DNA of 64,000 nt from positions 62,001 through 126,000 of the forward strand of contig RSEH01000133.1 in NCBI GenBank assembly GCA_006503475.1, in the 5' to 3' direction. A program made the translations under genes and the position numbers. Of this stretch, positions 1 to 9,796 are shown piece by piece. Source of the DNA: Stentor roeselii (lineage: Eukaryota > Ciliophora > Heterotrichea > Heterotrichida > Stentoridae). The notes beneath the pieces were generated by a model, which was not told where the DNA came from, searched no databases, and was given only the letters and a program-made list of their open reading frames with translations. The number at the start of each line of letters is the position of its first letter. The stretch's first letter is position 1.

Positions 1-1
1 G

Positions 2-121
2 ACTCTACCTGATGGGTTTTACTCGTTTTTTGATAAGAAGTTTCCTCTGCTTTTTATTAGTCTCTTCGATTATATTGAAAAAAGTGGAAATCGGGTGTAT
101 TTCAAGTATATCAAAGTTTAG
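2..121 (+). CDS. 3' end of an upstream gene (partial)
   Basis: An open frame enters from the left edge of the window and runs 39 codons to a TAG at 119-121. The tail reads LPDGFYSFFDKK at its start and ends in VYFKYIKV. Codon choice is like the intact genes and the stop lies just before strongly AT-rich spacer, which is why I read it as the C-terminus of a truncated gene rather than chance. Too short to recognise. It could also be an accidental open stretch. Confidence 0.4.
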   Translation, partial: TLPDGFYSFFDKKFPLLFISLFDYIEKSGNRVYFKYIKV

Positions 122-1223
122 GTACTACAAGATTGAAATCTGTTTTATAAGTAGTAAATTAATCTTTTAAGGAAATTTCATTATTTTATGAAAAATCGTT
201 AAATAGTGAATCGATTCAAGAATTTTATAAGAATGAAATTCTATTTTTTCAAGTTTTTGAAAAATTTATGATTTTGTTTTAGGATAAAATTTTTAATTAG
301 TTTGAAACTTCTTCGTTTAAAATAGTTAAATTTACCAGAAATCTTTGATTTTTATAAAGATTCTCAGTTTTTGAACACTCTTGAATTTAATAAAAATATA
401 CACTCCATTTTTTATCAGGCAAAAATTTGAATTTTCTTGACTGAATTTTGGATTATTTTTGATTATTACTTGAAATTAAGAGAGATATACAAGAAAAATT
501 TCAGGAACCACTTTTGGGGCTTAGCTCTAGAATTTACCTTCATAAATTTTTTAAGATAAAAAATCTACTATCTTCCCACTCCACTATCAAAAGTTTGAAC
601 TATTCACAAGAACCAAAAAGATTTTTAATCATTTAAAGAAAAAATCTATTTTAAGCCATCAGCAATTCAAATTTTGTTTGACATTTTTTTGGTACCATAA
701 AACATTATGTTGAAAAAATAATGATAGCAAGATTTTCTCTTTAAAATGATCTTAAATCCAGTTTTTTATTTAATTTTTAAGCAGTTCTGAATATCCAAAC
801 CTCAAAAGTCTCAGAACCAGTCCAAAAATGCTAAAATTTTCAGAAAAATCTCGAAATAAATTTTTATCGATAGTAATAAAAGTCCTTGAGTTATCCGATG
901 ATCTACTCAGCAAAACTTTCCAATATTTTTCCTAAAGTATCACAAAACCCTCACAAGTTTACCCATTAAATTAGAAATTCTGAATCTTTGAGTAACATGC
1001 AGTAGGTTCTCCGAGTTCAAATTTCCCGCAAACCATCAAAAAAATTCAAAATTCAAAGTTGAAAGAAAAGCCAGAAACTTAAAATTTCATGAAAAAAAGT
1101 ATTTATTTTGAAATCTGACGATAGTTTTCTCTTATTTCTCCATGAATCCTGATAATCCAAGACTTGATTTTTTGTGAAATTGTGGCTCGAAGCTTCAATA
1201 AATTGGACTTTAATATAAAATAA
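122..1223. other. AT-rich spacer, no gene seen
   Basis: About 1.1 kb of AT-rich sequence with stops in all frames and many poly-A/poly-T runs. The antisense frame at 1053-1343 overlaps the zinc-finger gene and is not credible. I see no RNA gene or clear repeat here. Confidence 0.6.
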
Positions 1224-1586
1224 ATGAAGCAAGGAAGAGAATTTCAAGAATTTAGAGTTTTCAGATACTGTTGCATGCACAATGACTGCGGAAAAGAATA
1301 CTCGACGAAGGTTAACCTCAAGAGACACATACTGATAAGTCATGTGAAATCAAAAAGGTTTACATGTGAGAGGTGTGATCGAAGCTTCGCGAGTAAACAG
1401 AACTTGGTTGAGCATTCTTATATGCATTCAGGAGAAAAACCTTATGAGTGTGTCTTTTGCAAGGAAAGGTTCAGACATATCAGTTCTTTGTCACTTCATT
1501 ACAAGTTTCATAGGGAAGGAATGCCCATTCCTGTGATTAGTCTACAGAAAGCTAATGATAAGAAGACTACAACTGAGGAGGTTTGA
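1224..1586 (+). CDS. Small C2H2 zinc-finger protein
   Basis: The 120-residue protein is almost entirely three classical C2H2 fingers: C17-x4-C22-x12-H35-x4-H40, C48-x2-C51-x12-H64-x3-H68 and C76-x2-C79-x12-H92-x3-H96. A canonical linker (SGEKPYE) joins fingers 2 and 3, typical of sequence-specific DNA-binding proteins that act in the nucleus. No other domain is present. The chosen ATG is preceded by a short A/T-rich leader and leaves 16 residues before finger 1. It ends with TGA. The next gene is convergent, about 500 bp away. Role inferred: DNA-binding regulator. The C2H2 assignment is firm, the target is unknown. Confidence 0.85.
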   Translation: MKQGREFQEFRVFRYCCMHNDCGKEYSTKVNLKRHILISHVKSKRFTCERCDRSFASKQNLVEHSYMHSGEKPYECVFCKERFRHISSLSLHYKFHREGMPIPVISLQKANDKKTTTEEV

Positions 1587-2086
1587 AGAGATTAAGCTTA
1601 ATTTAACCCTGTGGGGCTTATTTTAGTTATAGTTATTTTCAAGGTTTGGGGTAAAAATTGGTTTTGTTTAAAGGTAGTGGGGATTGAAGAAGAGAATAAA
1701 CTTGATATTTTTTTCAGTGAAGAATTAACCAAATAGAAAATTAAATTCTTTATTGATTCAGTAAATTAACGAATTCTTGAATTTTTTTTTCGAAATGTTT
1801 AACATCTAAAAATCATGGGGTTTAATAATTTGTCGAAATCAAGAGTTTATTAATGAATTATAGAAAACAGAAAAATATTAATTTTCAAAAACAGAATTTT
1901 CGATAGATTCAATCAAATAGTTTAATTATAACCTAAACATCAAATTAATAATTACCAGATTCAAAGTAATTATTCAGATTAAATGTCATTTAAACCCACA
2001 TATTAAAGCTTTCTGTTTTTCTATATAAAGAAACCTCAAATAATAATTTCACTTAAAATTTAAAAACATAAAAAATTCTGAATTAT
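1587..2086. other. Convergent intergenic spacer
   Basis: 500 bp between the stops of the zinc-finger gene and the kinesin gene. It starts G-rich and C-poor on the + strand and becomes more mixed. No gene, repeat or structured element recognised. Confidence 0.6.
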
Positions 2087-3949
2087 TTATGACAAACAAG
2101 CTCGAGGTATCCCAAGCGAAGTATTTTTCGCTAAAGAAGCGAAGTTAAGACTTGATATACTTTCATCATAATTCTGAATCTCAGGGCTTATCTGTGCAAT
2201 CATCAAAACCTTGGCATCCCCCTCAAAAGAGCTCTGCAAGACCTGAGTTAAAATAGAATTTCTATAAGGAATATGCAAGTTTTTTTGATTTTTCGCAGAA
2301 ATTACACTTCCAAGAACATGAAGACTTAAGTTGATATGTTTCGCTTCAGTTAGAGTCTCTCCCTTACTCGAAGTTTTTCCAAGTCTTTCAGACCCAGCTA
2401 AATCAACGACTTGCATTTGTGACTTGGAAGTAGTCGTCAAGAACTGCCCTTTCAAATAAAAAGTAATAACTAGATGCGACCTCGAAGAGTTTAAATTAAC
2501 TGAATTAGAACTGGTCGATCGAACTTCACAAGCATTTCTTATGTTTTCAATGAGCTGTTCCAAGTTATTCACTATTTTTTTTTTCACGTCTTTTACTTTT
2601 CCCTGAACTATTCTTGGGTTGCCTTTTGCATGATTAAGCAAGTCACGAATGTCATCATTATAAACTTCAATAATAGAAAATCGAATTTTATATTCCCAAA
2701 GAGGTTTTTTTCTCTTATATTCGAACATCTCAGTGCAAATGTTGTGGATAAGTCCAGGGTTATCATCAGGTCCTTCTAAAGTAAAAGTTTTACCTGAACC
2801 TGTTTGTCCATAAGTAAAGACACAAACGTTGTACCCGTCAAAAGAAGAAGATACCAAATCTTTTACATCTTCAAAAATATCTGATTGAGAACTGCATTCA
2901 TTAAACACTTTATCAAATTCCCATACTTTTGAAGTTTTCATATAAGGATGTTGAGTGATCACTTTTTTATCTGATGTTTGAATGCAACTTTGATCTTCTG
3001 GTCTTAGTAAAGGACGAACTCGACAAAAGACTCTGATGTTGCCTCTAAGTTCATTGATTTTTTTTTGAAGTTGGTGATTTTCTATCAGAAGATCTTGAAA
3101 GTTTGAGCTGAAATTTCGAGATTTTAAAGAATTTTCAGTAAATGTTTTTAGCTGAGTTTTTATCAAATTCAGAAGAACTATTGGAAATTTCTGGCATATC
3201 TTTGTTATGTACTCGTTAAAAACTTGGAATTCTTCTTTTAAGGACTGAAAATTTTGAATTGTTTTTGATAGAGATTCATTTGTTTGGAGATTTGATGAAA
3301 AAGATTTTCCTTTATGTTCATGTTTTAAGATAACTTGATTCTTAACCTGAGAGGGATTTTCTGAGTTTTTCATGAAGTTGATGGCCTTTTGAGCGGTCTC
3401 TGCAAGTTTTTTCGACTTGATTTTTTCTTTTTTAAGAGAAATCATAATTTCTTTGATTTTTTCCTGGTATTTCTTAATTTCTACTTCGTGATTCAGTTTC
3501 ATTATCCTGACCTCTTCTTCATGTTTTATACAAAGTTCATCAAGTTTAAGTTTCATCAAATTTTCCATTTCTTTCGTGGCATTCATATCGAAATCTCCAG
3601 AATCTTTGCAATAGTTTTCGATAAAATGCTCATAAACTAAAATTTTCTTCATTTTCCTTTCATTTGACTTGAAGAGCTTTTCATTTTGAGCCCTGTACTT
3701 GTCAATGGCTTCTTTAAGTATTTTACTTGTTGACTCTTGGATGTGTCTTTCAGTTTCTCCATCGATTTTTCTAGAGTCGATCTGATTTTCAAGGTACCGA
3801 AGCCTGTCTTCTAATACTGAGTACTTTGATAAGGGAACTAAGGCCTCAGATGAAGCTTCTGTAGTAGTTGAAAAGGCGAGCTCTGAGTTCCAGTCATGTT
3901 CCAAAAAGACTTTTTGTAAAACTTTCGAAGATTTTGAATCTACTTCCAT
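2087..3949 (-). CDS. Kinesin-14 family C-terminal-motor kinesin
   Basis: This 620-residue protein has a coiled-coil stalk (about residues 40-300) followed by a C-terminal kinesin motor. The junction is the kinesin-14 neck signature, ELRGNIRVFCRVRPL near residues 300-314. The nucleotide-binding motifs are intact: P-loop GQTGSGKT at 381-388, switch I NSSRSH near 490 and switch II DLAGSE near 520. In known families this layout means a minus-end-directed microtubule motor working in spindles or cortical microtubule arrays. Cargo is unknown. It ends in TAA and is divergent from the coiled-coil/RING gene, with only 96 bp between the two ATGs. Family assignment is firm, the cellular role is inferred. 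Confidence 0.95.
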   Translation of the reverse strand: MEVDSKSSKVLQKVFLEHDWNSELAFSTTTEASSEALVPLSKYSVLEDRLRYLENQIDSRKIDGETERHIQESTSKILKEAIDKYRAQNEKLFKSNERKMKKILVYEHFIENYCKDSGDFDMNATKEMENLMKLKLDELCIKHEEEVRIMKLNHEVEIKKYQEKIKEIMISLKKEKIKSKKLAETAQKAINFMKNSENPSQVKNQVILKHEHKGKSFSSNLQTNESLSKTIQNFQSLKEEFQVFNEYITKICQKFPIVLLNLIKTQLKTFTENSLKSRNFSSNFQDLLIENHQLQKKINELRGNIRVFCRVRPLLRPEDQSCIQTSDKKVITQHPYMKTSKVWEFDKVFNECSSQSDIFEDVKDLVSSSFDGYNVCVFTYGQTGSGKTFTLEGPDDNPGLIHNICTEMFEYKRKKPLWEYKIRFSIIEVYNDDIRDLLNHAKGNPRIVQGKVKDVKKKIVNNLEQLIENIRNACEVRSTSSNSVNLNSSRSHLVITFYLKGQFLTTTSKSQMQVVDLAGSERLGKTSSKGETLTEAKHINLSLHVLGSVISAKNQKNLHIPYRNSILTQVLQSSFEGDAKVLMIAQISPEIQNYDESISSLNFASLAKNTSLGIPRACLS

Positions 3950-4045
3950 GAAAACCTTTGTATTTCATTTTAGTCTGAAATTAAAGGAACTTAATCAAAA
4001 ATAGTTTCAATAAAACCTCAAAATCTACTTGCCAGTCTTAAATAA
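3950..4045. promoter_or_regulatory. Divergent promoter, kinesin-14 / RING gene
   Basis: 96 bp separates the two divergent start codons, so both 5' UTRs and both promoters must fit here. The sequence is A/T-rich with no obvious long motif; the right-hand gene has AAATAAATG at its start. Inferred from gene geometry only. Confidence 0.45.
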
Positions 4046-6184
4046 ATGCATAAACCGACAGGTCGAGTTCTAACCCAAAATTCATTCCCCAACATTCGCA
4101 GGAACCTAACAGCATCTCAATCCTCAAAAACCTTTTCAATTGCAGAGCCACGTCAAGCATCAAACGACTTGATCTTCATGCGAGAGATTGAAAAGAAGAT
4201 AGAAGAACAACGCAAAGACCTAGAAGAGCGAAGCCTCGCAATAAAGACCCTTCTCGGTCATTTCGAGAACATCGCATCAATGTGTCGAGACGAAAAAAAC
4301 AAAAACATCGAACTTCGCCACCAGAACATCGACCTGATAAAAGAAATAAAACATTTAAAAAAAATAGTCGAAGAAAAATCCCTTCTTCCTGAAAAGCGTC
4401 AAAAGCATCCAAGTTCAATAAGCATCATAAACGTCGACGAATATGAAGGCATCTGGAAAGAAAACGAGAAACTTAAAGAAACCATCAAAAAACTCGAAAA
4501 AGATCATCAAGAAAGATTCAAAGAAATCAACGGACTTCATGAACAACTCACTAGTCTTAAACACATTATTGCAAGTCTTGATAAAAACATCTCTGAACTT
4601 AACCTTGACCTTAATGTTGCCAAGTCAAATAAAAGAAAACTGGAAGAAGAAATCGCAACTTTAAGACTTCAAAGTGAAAAACTTAAAGAAAATATTAATG
4701 AAAGGGTCTTGGAAAATGAGCAACTCCATGAAAAAATTTCAAGAATTAATCAAGATCTTGAATCTTTACATCTTATTCTTGATGAAAAGGAAAAAGAAGT
4801 GCAAAAAGTGAAAAATTGGAATAATAAACTCAGCTCTCAAAATCAAGAGTTCTTGCAAAATAAAACTAAAGAAGGAAATCTTTTATGTCAGATCCAAATC
4901 GACCCTCATGATTCTTTAGAGTCAATCATCGACAAATTCACTAAAACTATCTCAGTTCGAGATGAAAAAATCTCTGAAGCTGAAAAAGAAAACTTGCGAC
5001 TGAAGGACAAGATCAACAAAGGAAACATTGCAAGAAAAGAACTTCTAGTCAGCATTGAAGAATTCCGCAACAGTAACCAAACAGACTTAATCAAATACGA
5101 AAAACTTCTGCAACAACTGGAAAACACCAAAAAACTAAAAGACTCTGAAATCAAAGACTTGAAAGAAACAATAACAAGAATCGAATCACAGAAAAAAACC
5201 TACATCGAAGACTTACAAACTCTAGAAATCCAACTTTTTAATGAACGTCAAACAATTTCTCAACTTTCAGGGAAAAAAGAAGACCTCGATCAAGAAGTTC
5301 AGAGACTTCATCAGAAACTTGAAATGAAAAATGAAGAAATTCTTGAAAGAAACAAGAAAATCGAGGCTCTTCAAGAAGTAAAGCTGAAATTTAAACTAAG
5401 TCAAAAAGAAATAAAAGCTGTAAGAGATGAGAACTTGAAACTGGAAAGAATCAATGAATCGATGAATGAAAAGTACTCACATGATAAGTCTTATTGGATT
5501 TCTGAAGAAAATAAACTGCAAAAAATGATTTTTGACTTGCAGGAAGAATTGAATAATGAAAAGATTTTTAACTCGATTCACTTGAAAGAACTCACGAAAC
5601 TTAAAACGGCTCTTTCTGCTCAGGATACAAGGGTTAATAAAGATTTGATATTGGAAGAGGAAAGAAGGCTTAAGGCAAGAATCGCAACATTGGAAATGGA
5701 TTTAGCTGAACAGAAAGAAGCTTGCTCTAAAGCACAGAAAAATTATGAATATAACTTTTTACAAGTTAATGAAAAATCTAGAAATATTTTAGAACTTGAG
5801 GAAAAACTTGGAAAGGTTTTAGAGGAAATGAAAAATCCGAATTTTTTGCAGACTGTGGAAAAAGCGAAAATTTTAAAGGAGAGGGAAAATGCGGTTATGG
5901 CTGAGATCTCGAAGATTAGCTATGCGATTGAAGCTTTTGAAAATGGAATGACTTGCATTGTTTGTCTTGCTTGTCTAGACAGTCCAGTCCTAATCGTGCC
6001 CTGTGGTCATGCGGTTTGTAACAAGTGCCTAGACCTTCGCAGTCTAACCTGTCCTCAATGTTCCGAGCACGTTCAAGGTCAGTTCAGAATTGACTGGTTG
6101 GACCAACTGGTAGTCAAGATCGTCTTCCAAAGACAAGTCCTGGAGTCGATGAAGCAGTTGATGTGCAAGAACTTGTTTATTTAA
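4046..6184 (+). CDS. Long coiled-coil protein with C-terminal RING finger
   Basis: The 712-residue protein is mostly heptad-rich coiled coil (about residues 50-625), ending in a C3HC4-type RING: C637-x2-C640, a CGH triplet in PCGHAVCNKC, and CPQC near 669-672. About 40 residues follow the RING. Known proteins with a long coil and a terminal RING are E3 ubiquitin ligases, often multimeric (for example the Bre1/TRIM-like layout in reverse order); no finer family could be recognised. It lies 34 bp upstream of another coiled-coil gene on the same strand, and shares a short promoter with a kinesin, so a cytoskeletal role is a guess from context. The zinc-ligand spacing supports the RING call well. 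Confidence 0.85.
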   Translation: MHKPTGRVLTQNSFPNIRRNLTASQSSKTFSIAEPRQASNDLIFMREIEKKIEEQRKDLEERSLAIKTLLGHFENIASMCRDEKNKNIELRHQNIDLIKEIKHLKKIVEEKSLLPEKRQKHPSSISIINVDEYEGIWKENEKLKETIKKLEKDHQERFKEINGLHEQLTSLKHIIASLDKNISELNLDLNVAKSNKRKLEEEIATLRLQSEKLKENINERVLENEQLHEKISRINQDLESLHLILDEKEKEVQKVKNWNNKLSSQNQEFLQNKTKEGNLLCQIQIDPHDSLESIIDKFTKTISVRDEKISEAEKENLRLKDKINKGNIARKELLVSIEEFRNSNQTDLIKYEKLLQQLENTKKLKDSEIKDLKETITRIESQKKTYIEDLQTLEIQLFNERQTISQLSGKKEDLDQEVQRLHQKLEMKNEEILERNKKIEALQEVKLKFKLSQKEIKAVRDENLKLERINESMNEKYSHDKSYWISEENKLQKMIFDLQEELNNEKIFNSIHLKELTKLKTALSAQDTRVNKDLILEEERRLKARIATLEMDLAEQKEACSKAQKNYEYNFLQVNEKSRNILELEEKLGKVLEEMKNPNFLQTVEKAKILKERENAVMAEISKISYAIEAFENGMTCIVCLACLDSPVLIVPCGHAVCNKCLDLRSLTCPQCSEHVQGQFRIDWLDQLVVKIVFQRQVLESMKQLMCKNLFI

Positions 6185-6218
6185 CTCTTGTTATTCAGCA
6201 GCTAATAATCCTTATCTA

Positions 6219-8165
6219 ATGAAACAAGACGCTCCCAAGTTCCGGGTCTTTTCACCTTCACCTTTCAATAACACCGACTCGTCAACTTCTTCACTCAGTC
6301 GTCTTCAGGAACTCGAAATGGAGACCCCTGGGCAGGTGCTTTATACTGAACAACTTCCTAGTTACTCCAAGTTTTCATTGGAACATAAGTCCACTGAAAA
6401 AATTTACTTGAACAATGTCAAACGACAAACTCAGCAGGATCGAAGGACTTTAAGTGGAAGCTTCTGTGGAAATTGTGTCAAGTATCAGAAGACTGTTGAA
6501 GAACTTAAGTTGAAACAAAACTCGTTGTCTGAGAAGTTTGTTGTTACGGAAAAGCATTTGAAACAATATGACCACCTACTTCAAATCAAAGACAATCGTC
6601 TGAAACAACAAGAAAACTCCTTAAAAAGCGAACTCGAAACATTTGAAAAGGAAAAAGACAAACTAAACTGGGAAAAACAAAGAATAGAAGAAGAAAAAAT
6701 CGAAATCCAAAGAGAAAAACAGCTACTTCTTCATGAAACCCGTAGAATTGAGTACGAAATGGAAGAACTTCACAACAAAAGCAAAGAAATCTCCTCACTT
6801 TTCGAGTCACTCGAAATTAAAAAAGCTGAGCTTCAGTCACTTGAAAAATCTTTCAGCAGTCCTGAAAAAGACTTGAAACAATCTCTGATAATCAGCAGAG
6901 AAAACGACATTCTTCGACTAATGGACGAGATCCAGTCATACAAATCCGACTCAAGCCCAGTCCTTTCAGACCATTCTTTAGACATGCAAAAATGTCTTCG
7001 TCAAAAAGAAAAAAACAAGCAAAAAAAAATCCAGCTTAAAAACTTTGCAAATGATTTGATGCAGATGAAGGAAAAATTTGAAAATGAACAGAAACAAAAC
7101 TTTGAAGAATTCGAAAGTCGAATGAGTTTTCTTAGTGAAACTCAACAAAAAATCATTGAGGAAAAAAATCAATTGGATAAAATTAAGGATGATTTGAGTT
7201 GTCAACTTGAAGTTGTTAATAAGGCGAAGAGCTTACTTGCTAGTCAGCAGGAAGCTTTTGAAAAGGAAAGAGAATTATGGCAGGGAAAACTTGTCGATGG
7301 CATGCTTGAGACTCCTAAACGGTCACGAACTAGGTTTAACATCAACAAACCTGATTGCTCAAACTGCAAAATCCAATCGACTATAATTGATGAGCTCAAA
7401 GAAAACATTTCAGATCACGAAGAAACCCTAAAAAAACTGCAAAAAGAAAATGAGAACTTAAAAGAAAGAGCAGATGTTCTAGAAGGAAAGCTGAAAATAA
7501 TAGAATGCAGTCGAGAAGAATATGAAAACGAAAATGAAGACTTAAAGCAAAGCCTTTCTTCCTTAAAACACAAAAAACGTGAACTTAAAGGCAAATTAGA
7601 AGAACTTCAAAACATTCTAAGCATCGATGATGGAAGCGCAAAACAACAAATTGAAAAACTGACAAACGAACTGCAAAAATATAGAGAAGATCGAAATGAA
7701 ATCAATAAAGAAAATTTGAATTTATCATCAAAAGTACAGATTTTAACTTTAAAATGTGAAGAACTTGAACAAGAACTTGAAAAATCGAATGGGTCTGCTA
7801 CTCTTGAACATAATCAAAGTGTTTCAGGGTTATTAGTCGAGTTGCAGGTAAAACTTGAAAAATTAAAAGATAAAGAAAATGAGTTGATGCTCTTGCAAAA
7901 TCAACTAAATGAAGAAAGAATTTCTGTCCAGTCAGCTGCTGAGTTCATCAAAAGTATCAACCAAGACCTTGCTGTTCAAAGACAAGCGATCGAAGAAGAT
8001 AAGTCAAACAATGAAATCCAAAAACTAAAAATAGTCGAGCTCGAAAAAATGCAGAAAGACAAGGGAAAGATGCTTCTAGACAAAGAAAAAGAACTAAACT
8101 TATATCGTGAAAAACTAGTAGAAAGAGAAAATTTGTTAATATTGAAAGAAAAGAAACCTGCTTAA
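6219..8165 (+). CDS. Long coiled-coil protein with two CxxC motifs
   Basis: 648 residues, nearly all charged coiled coil after a Ser/Thr-rich head of about 75 residues. Two similar short elements interrupt the coil: CGNCVKYQKTVEELK near residue 83 and CSNCKIQSTIIDELKE near 376. Each is a CxxC followed directly by a heptad start, so each may form a zinc-linked coil nucleus; this reading is inference. No catalytic domain. It starts 34 bp after the RING/coiled-coil gene on the same strand, and the two proteins resemble each other in overall build, so they may act in one structure. I cannot assign a named family. Ends in TAA followed at once by TGA. Confidence 0.75.
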   Translation: MKQDAPKFRVFSPSPFNNTDSSTSSLSRLQELEMETPGQVLYTEQLPSYSKFSLEHKSTEKIYLNNVKRQTQQDRRTLSGSFCGNCVKYQKTVEELKLKQNSLSEKFVVTEKHLKQYDHLLQIKDNRLKQQENSLKSELETFEKEKDKLNWEKQRIEEEKIEIQREKQLLLHETRRIEYEMEELHNKSKEISSLFESLEIKKAELQSLEKSFSSPEKDLKQSLIISRENDILRLMDEIQSYKSDSSPVLSDHSLDMQKCLRQKEKNKQKKIQLKNFANDLMQMKEKFENEQKQNFEEFESRMSFLSETQQKIIEEKNQLDKIKDDLSCQLEVVNKAKSLLASQQEAFEKERELWQGKLVDGMLETPKRSRTRFNINKPDCSNCKIQSTIIDELKENISDHEETLKKLQKENENLKERADVLEGKLKIIECSREEYENENEDLKQSLSSLKHKKRELKGKLEELQNILSIDDGSAKQQIEKLTNELQKYREDRNEINKENLNLSSKVQILTLKCEELEQELEKSNGSATLEHNQSVSGLLVELQVKLEKLKDKENELMLLQNQLNEERISVQSAAEFIKSINQDLAVQRQAIEEDKSNNEIQKLKIVELEKMQKDKGKMLLDKEKELNLYREKLVERENLLILKEKKPA

Positions 8166-8215
8166 TGATGTATCAAATAATTCAATATCTTTAGGTAAGA
8201 CCACTCATTAAATCC

Positions 8216-8405
8216 CTAGATTAGAACTTTTCATAATAAACTACTTCTATAAACAAGGATCTTATAACCACCTTAATTTCCTAGATTAGAACTTTTCATA
8301 ATAAACTACTTCTATAAACAAGGATCTTATAACCACCTTAAATTCTTAGATTATAGCTTTGCATAATAAACTACTTCTATAAACAGGGATCTTATAACCA
8401 CCTGG
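8216..8405. repeat. 65-bp direct repeat, three copies
   Basis: Units start at 8216, 8281 and 8346. The first two are almost identical over 65 bp; the third is diverged at a few positions and at its end. The core contains ATAATAAACTACTTCTATAA. It fills most of the spacer between the coiled-coil gene and the convergent EF-hand gene. Confidence 0.9.
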
Positions 8406-8459
8406 TCATTTCCTTAACTCTAAATGATCTAATCCTTACTCTAACCTAGACAATCTTAT

Positions 8460-8908
8460 CTAAGCCTTGACGACCTGTTTGAACTCTTTGATATCAACAG
8501 CTCCGTCCCTATCAAAGTCCATTGCTTCGATGATCTTCGCTGCTTCTTCAACAGACAGGCTTATCTTCAAGGTCTTGGCAGCTTCAACAATGTCCTCAGC
8601 ATAAAGATACCCTTCTTGCTTTGTATCAAAGCTGTTGAATAAATGGTTTAGTGCATCGTCGTTGCTTAGAGGGTCAAATGTCGATCCACTGATTTCTTGG
8701 AAGTCTTTGAAAGAAATCACTCCTTTGTTTGTCTTATCGAAGGCTGAGAGAGCCTGCGCGACAGTCTCGGCAAAGGCTTCATATCCGCTTTGATTGATGT
8801 AGTAAACAATATCTAATTAGATATACCTTCAATTGAGGCTGAATCAGTGCTTTTGAGTTTCAAATTGCTCCAAATGTACTCAGCAGCAGTTCTTGGTTTT
8901 TTAGACAT
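8460..8908 (-). CDS. Centrin/calmodulin-like EF-hand protein (one tiny intron)
   Basis: Two exons, 8827-8908 and 8460-8812, give a 144-residue protein starting MSKKPRTAAEYIW. Three EF-hand-like loops are visible: DKTNKGVISFKD and DTKQEGYLYAED, both degenerate, and DFDRDGAVDIKE, which has a full set of calcium ligands. Length and layout fit the centrin/calmodulin group, small calcium sensors of basal bodies and contractile fibres in ciliates. The open frame alone would begin at an internal GTG; the upstream exon restores an ATG and a fourth, N-terminal helical segment. The ATG is preceded by TATAA. It ends in TAG. EF-hand assignment is firm; centrin versus calmodulin-like is open. Confidence 0.85.
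8813..8826 (-). other. Putative 14-nt spliceosomal intron
   Basis: On the minus strand the sequence GTATATCTAATTAG carries an in-frame TAG that would end the EF-hand gene early. Removing exactly these 14 bases joins ...SIE to DIVYYINQSGYEAF in frame. The ends are GT and AG, and TCTAAT resembles a compressed branch region. Heterotrich introns are known to be mostly 15-16 nt, so 14 is one base short; a base lost in the assembly is possible. Confidence 0.65.
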
Positions 8909-8944
8909 TTATACAAAATTTAAATTTCCTTAATAAAATATTAC

Positions 8945-9748
8945 TTAACAACTAGTTTCAAGAAGTCTATCAAACACCTCTTCTCCAGTATTTTTCGTCA
9001 CCAATTCCTCCACAATTCTTCTATTTTCCAAGTCTTGTTTCACACATTTCGAGACTTTGGCTTCATGTTCCCTGATTTTATTAAAAGATTCAAGTACAAA
9101 TCCAGCAGTATTCCAAAGTCCTTGAACTTCAACCCTGACAGGAGGTATAAAAGAAAACCTAAATGACATTTTCGGTAACGTAAAACCGGAGATCTCAGCA
9201 TAAAACTTGTACTGATCAAGAGTTTTATGCACAGAAGAGTTGTCAACAACAAGAGCGACCCTGCAAACAAACTCAGCATCATGATGAGTCTTAGTGAAAT
9301 GACTAGGAATGAACGTTGTAAGGCTCGGAAGACTGAACAACAAAGAGCTTAAATTTTTCAGTTCATTCAATAATCCACTTTCAACCAGTTCTGAACTATG
9401 CAGAAGAGTCTTTTGCCCGAGGAGTAAGTCGTTTAGGAAGGAAACAGTGCAGAAGGACTCGCTAGGAAGAAGGAAACCTCCGGTTTCCTTGAAAAATTTA
9501 AATTTCTGCATCATGCTTGAAGTCTTCTGAAGGTACTCTGAGACTGTGGAAGTCTCTTTCGGGTACAGGGTGTTAGTCAGGCTTGACTGTAAAAAGCAGC
9601 TGAAGGAAGTAACACCCGGCTCAGACAGTGACCAACAGTTGGCCTCTGGACGGTCTAGTCCTCGATAGAGCTCAAATCGAATCATTCCTTGAAGCTCTTC
9701 TTTGAGTTTTTCCATCAGCTTCGTTAGAAGGCCTTCTTCAATGTTCAT
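8945..9748 (-). CDS. Unrecognised 267-residue protein
   Basis: I do not recognise a family. The protein starts MNIEEGLLTKLMEKLKEELQG, has a Ser/Leu-rich middle with four cysteines and a helical C-terminus rich in Lys/Glu (near residues 220-265). There is no signal peptide or membrane segment, so it is probably cytosolic. The start codon is preceded by TAA and followed by a clean open frame with codon use like its neighbours. Its 5' end lies only 37 bp from the EF-hand gene's start region on the same strand (the EF-hand gene lies downstream). A tandem repeat fills the spacer upstream, towards the giant channel gene. Confidence 0.7.
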   Translation of the reverse strand: MNIEEGLLTKLMEKLKEELQGMIRFELYRGLDRPEANCWSLSEPGVTSFSCFLQSSLTNTLYPKETSTVSEYLQKTSSMMQKFKFFKETGGFLLPSESFCTVSFLNDLLLGQKTLLHSSELVESGLLNELKNLSSLLFSLPSLTTFIPSHFTKTHHDAEFVCRVALVVDNSSVHKTLDQYKFYAEISGFTLPKMSFRFSFIPPVRVEVQGLWNTAGFVLESFNKIREHEAKVSKCVKQDLENRRIVEELVTKNTGEEVFDRLLETSC

Positions 9749-9796
9749 TTATGGGGGGTTAATTTAAATGAAAAAATAAAAAGAGGAGGGAAAAGT

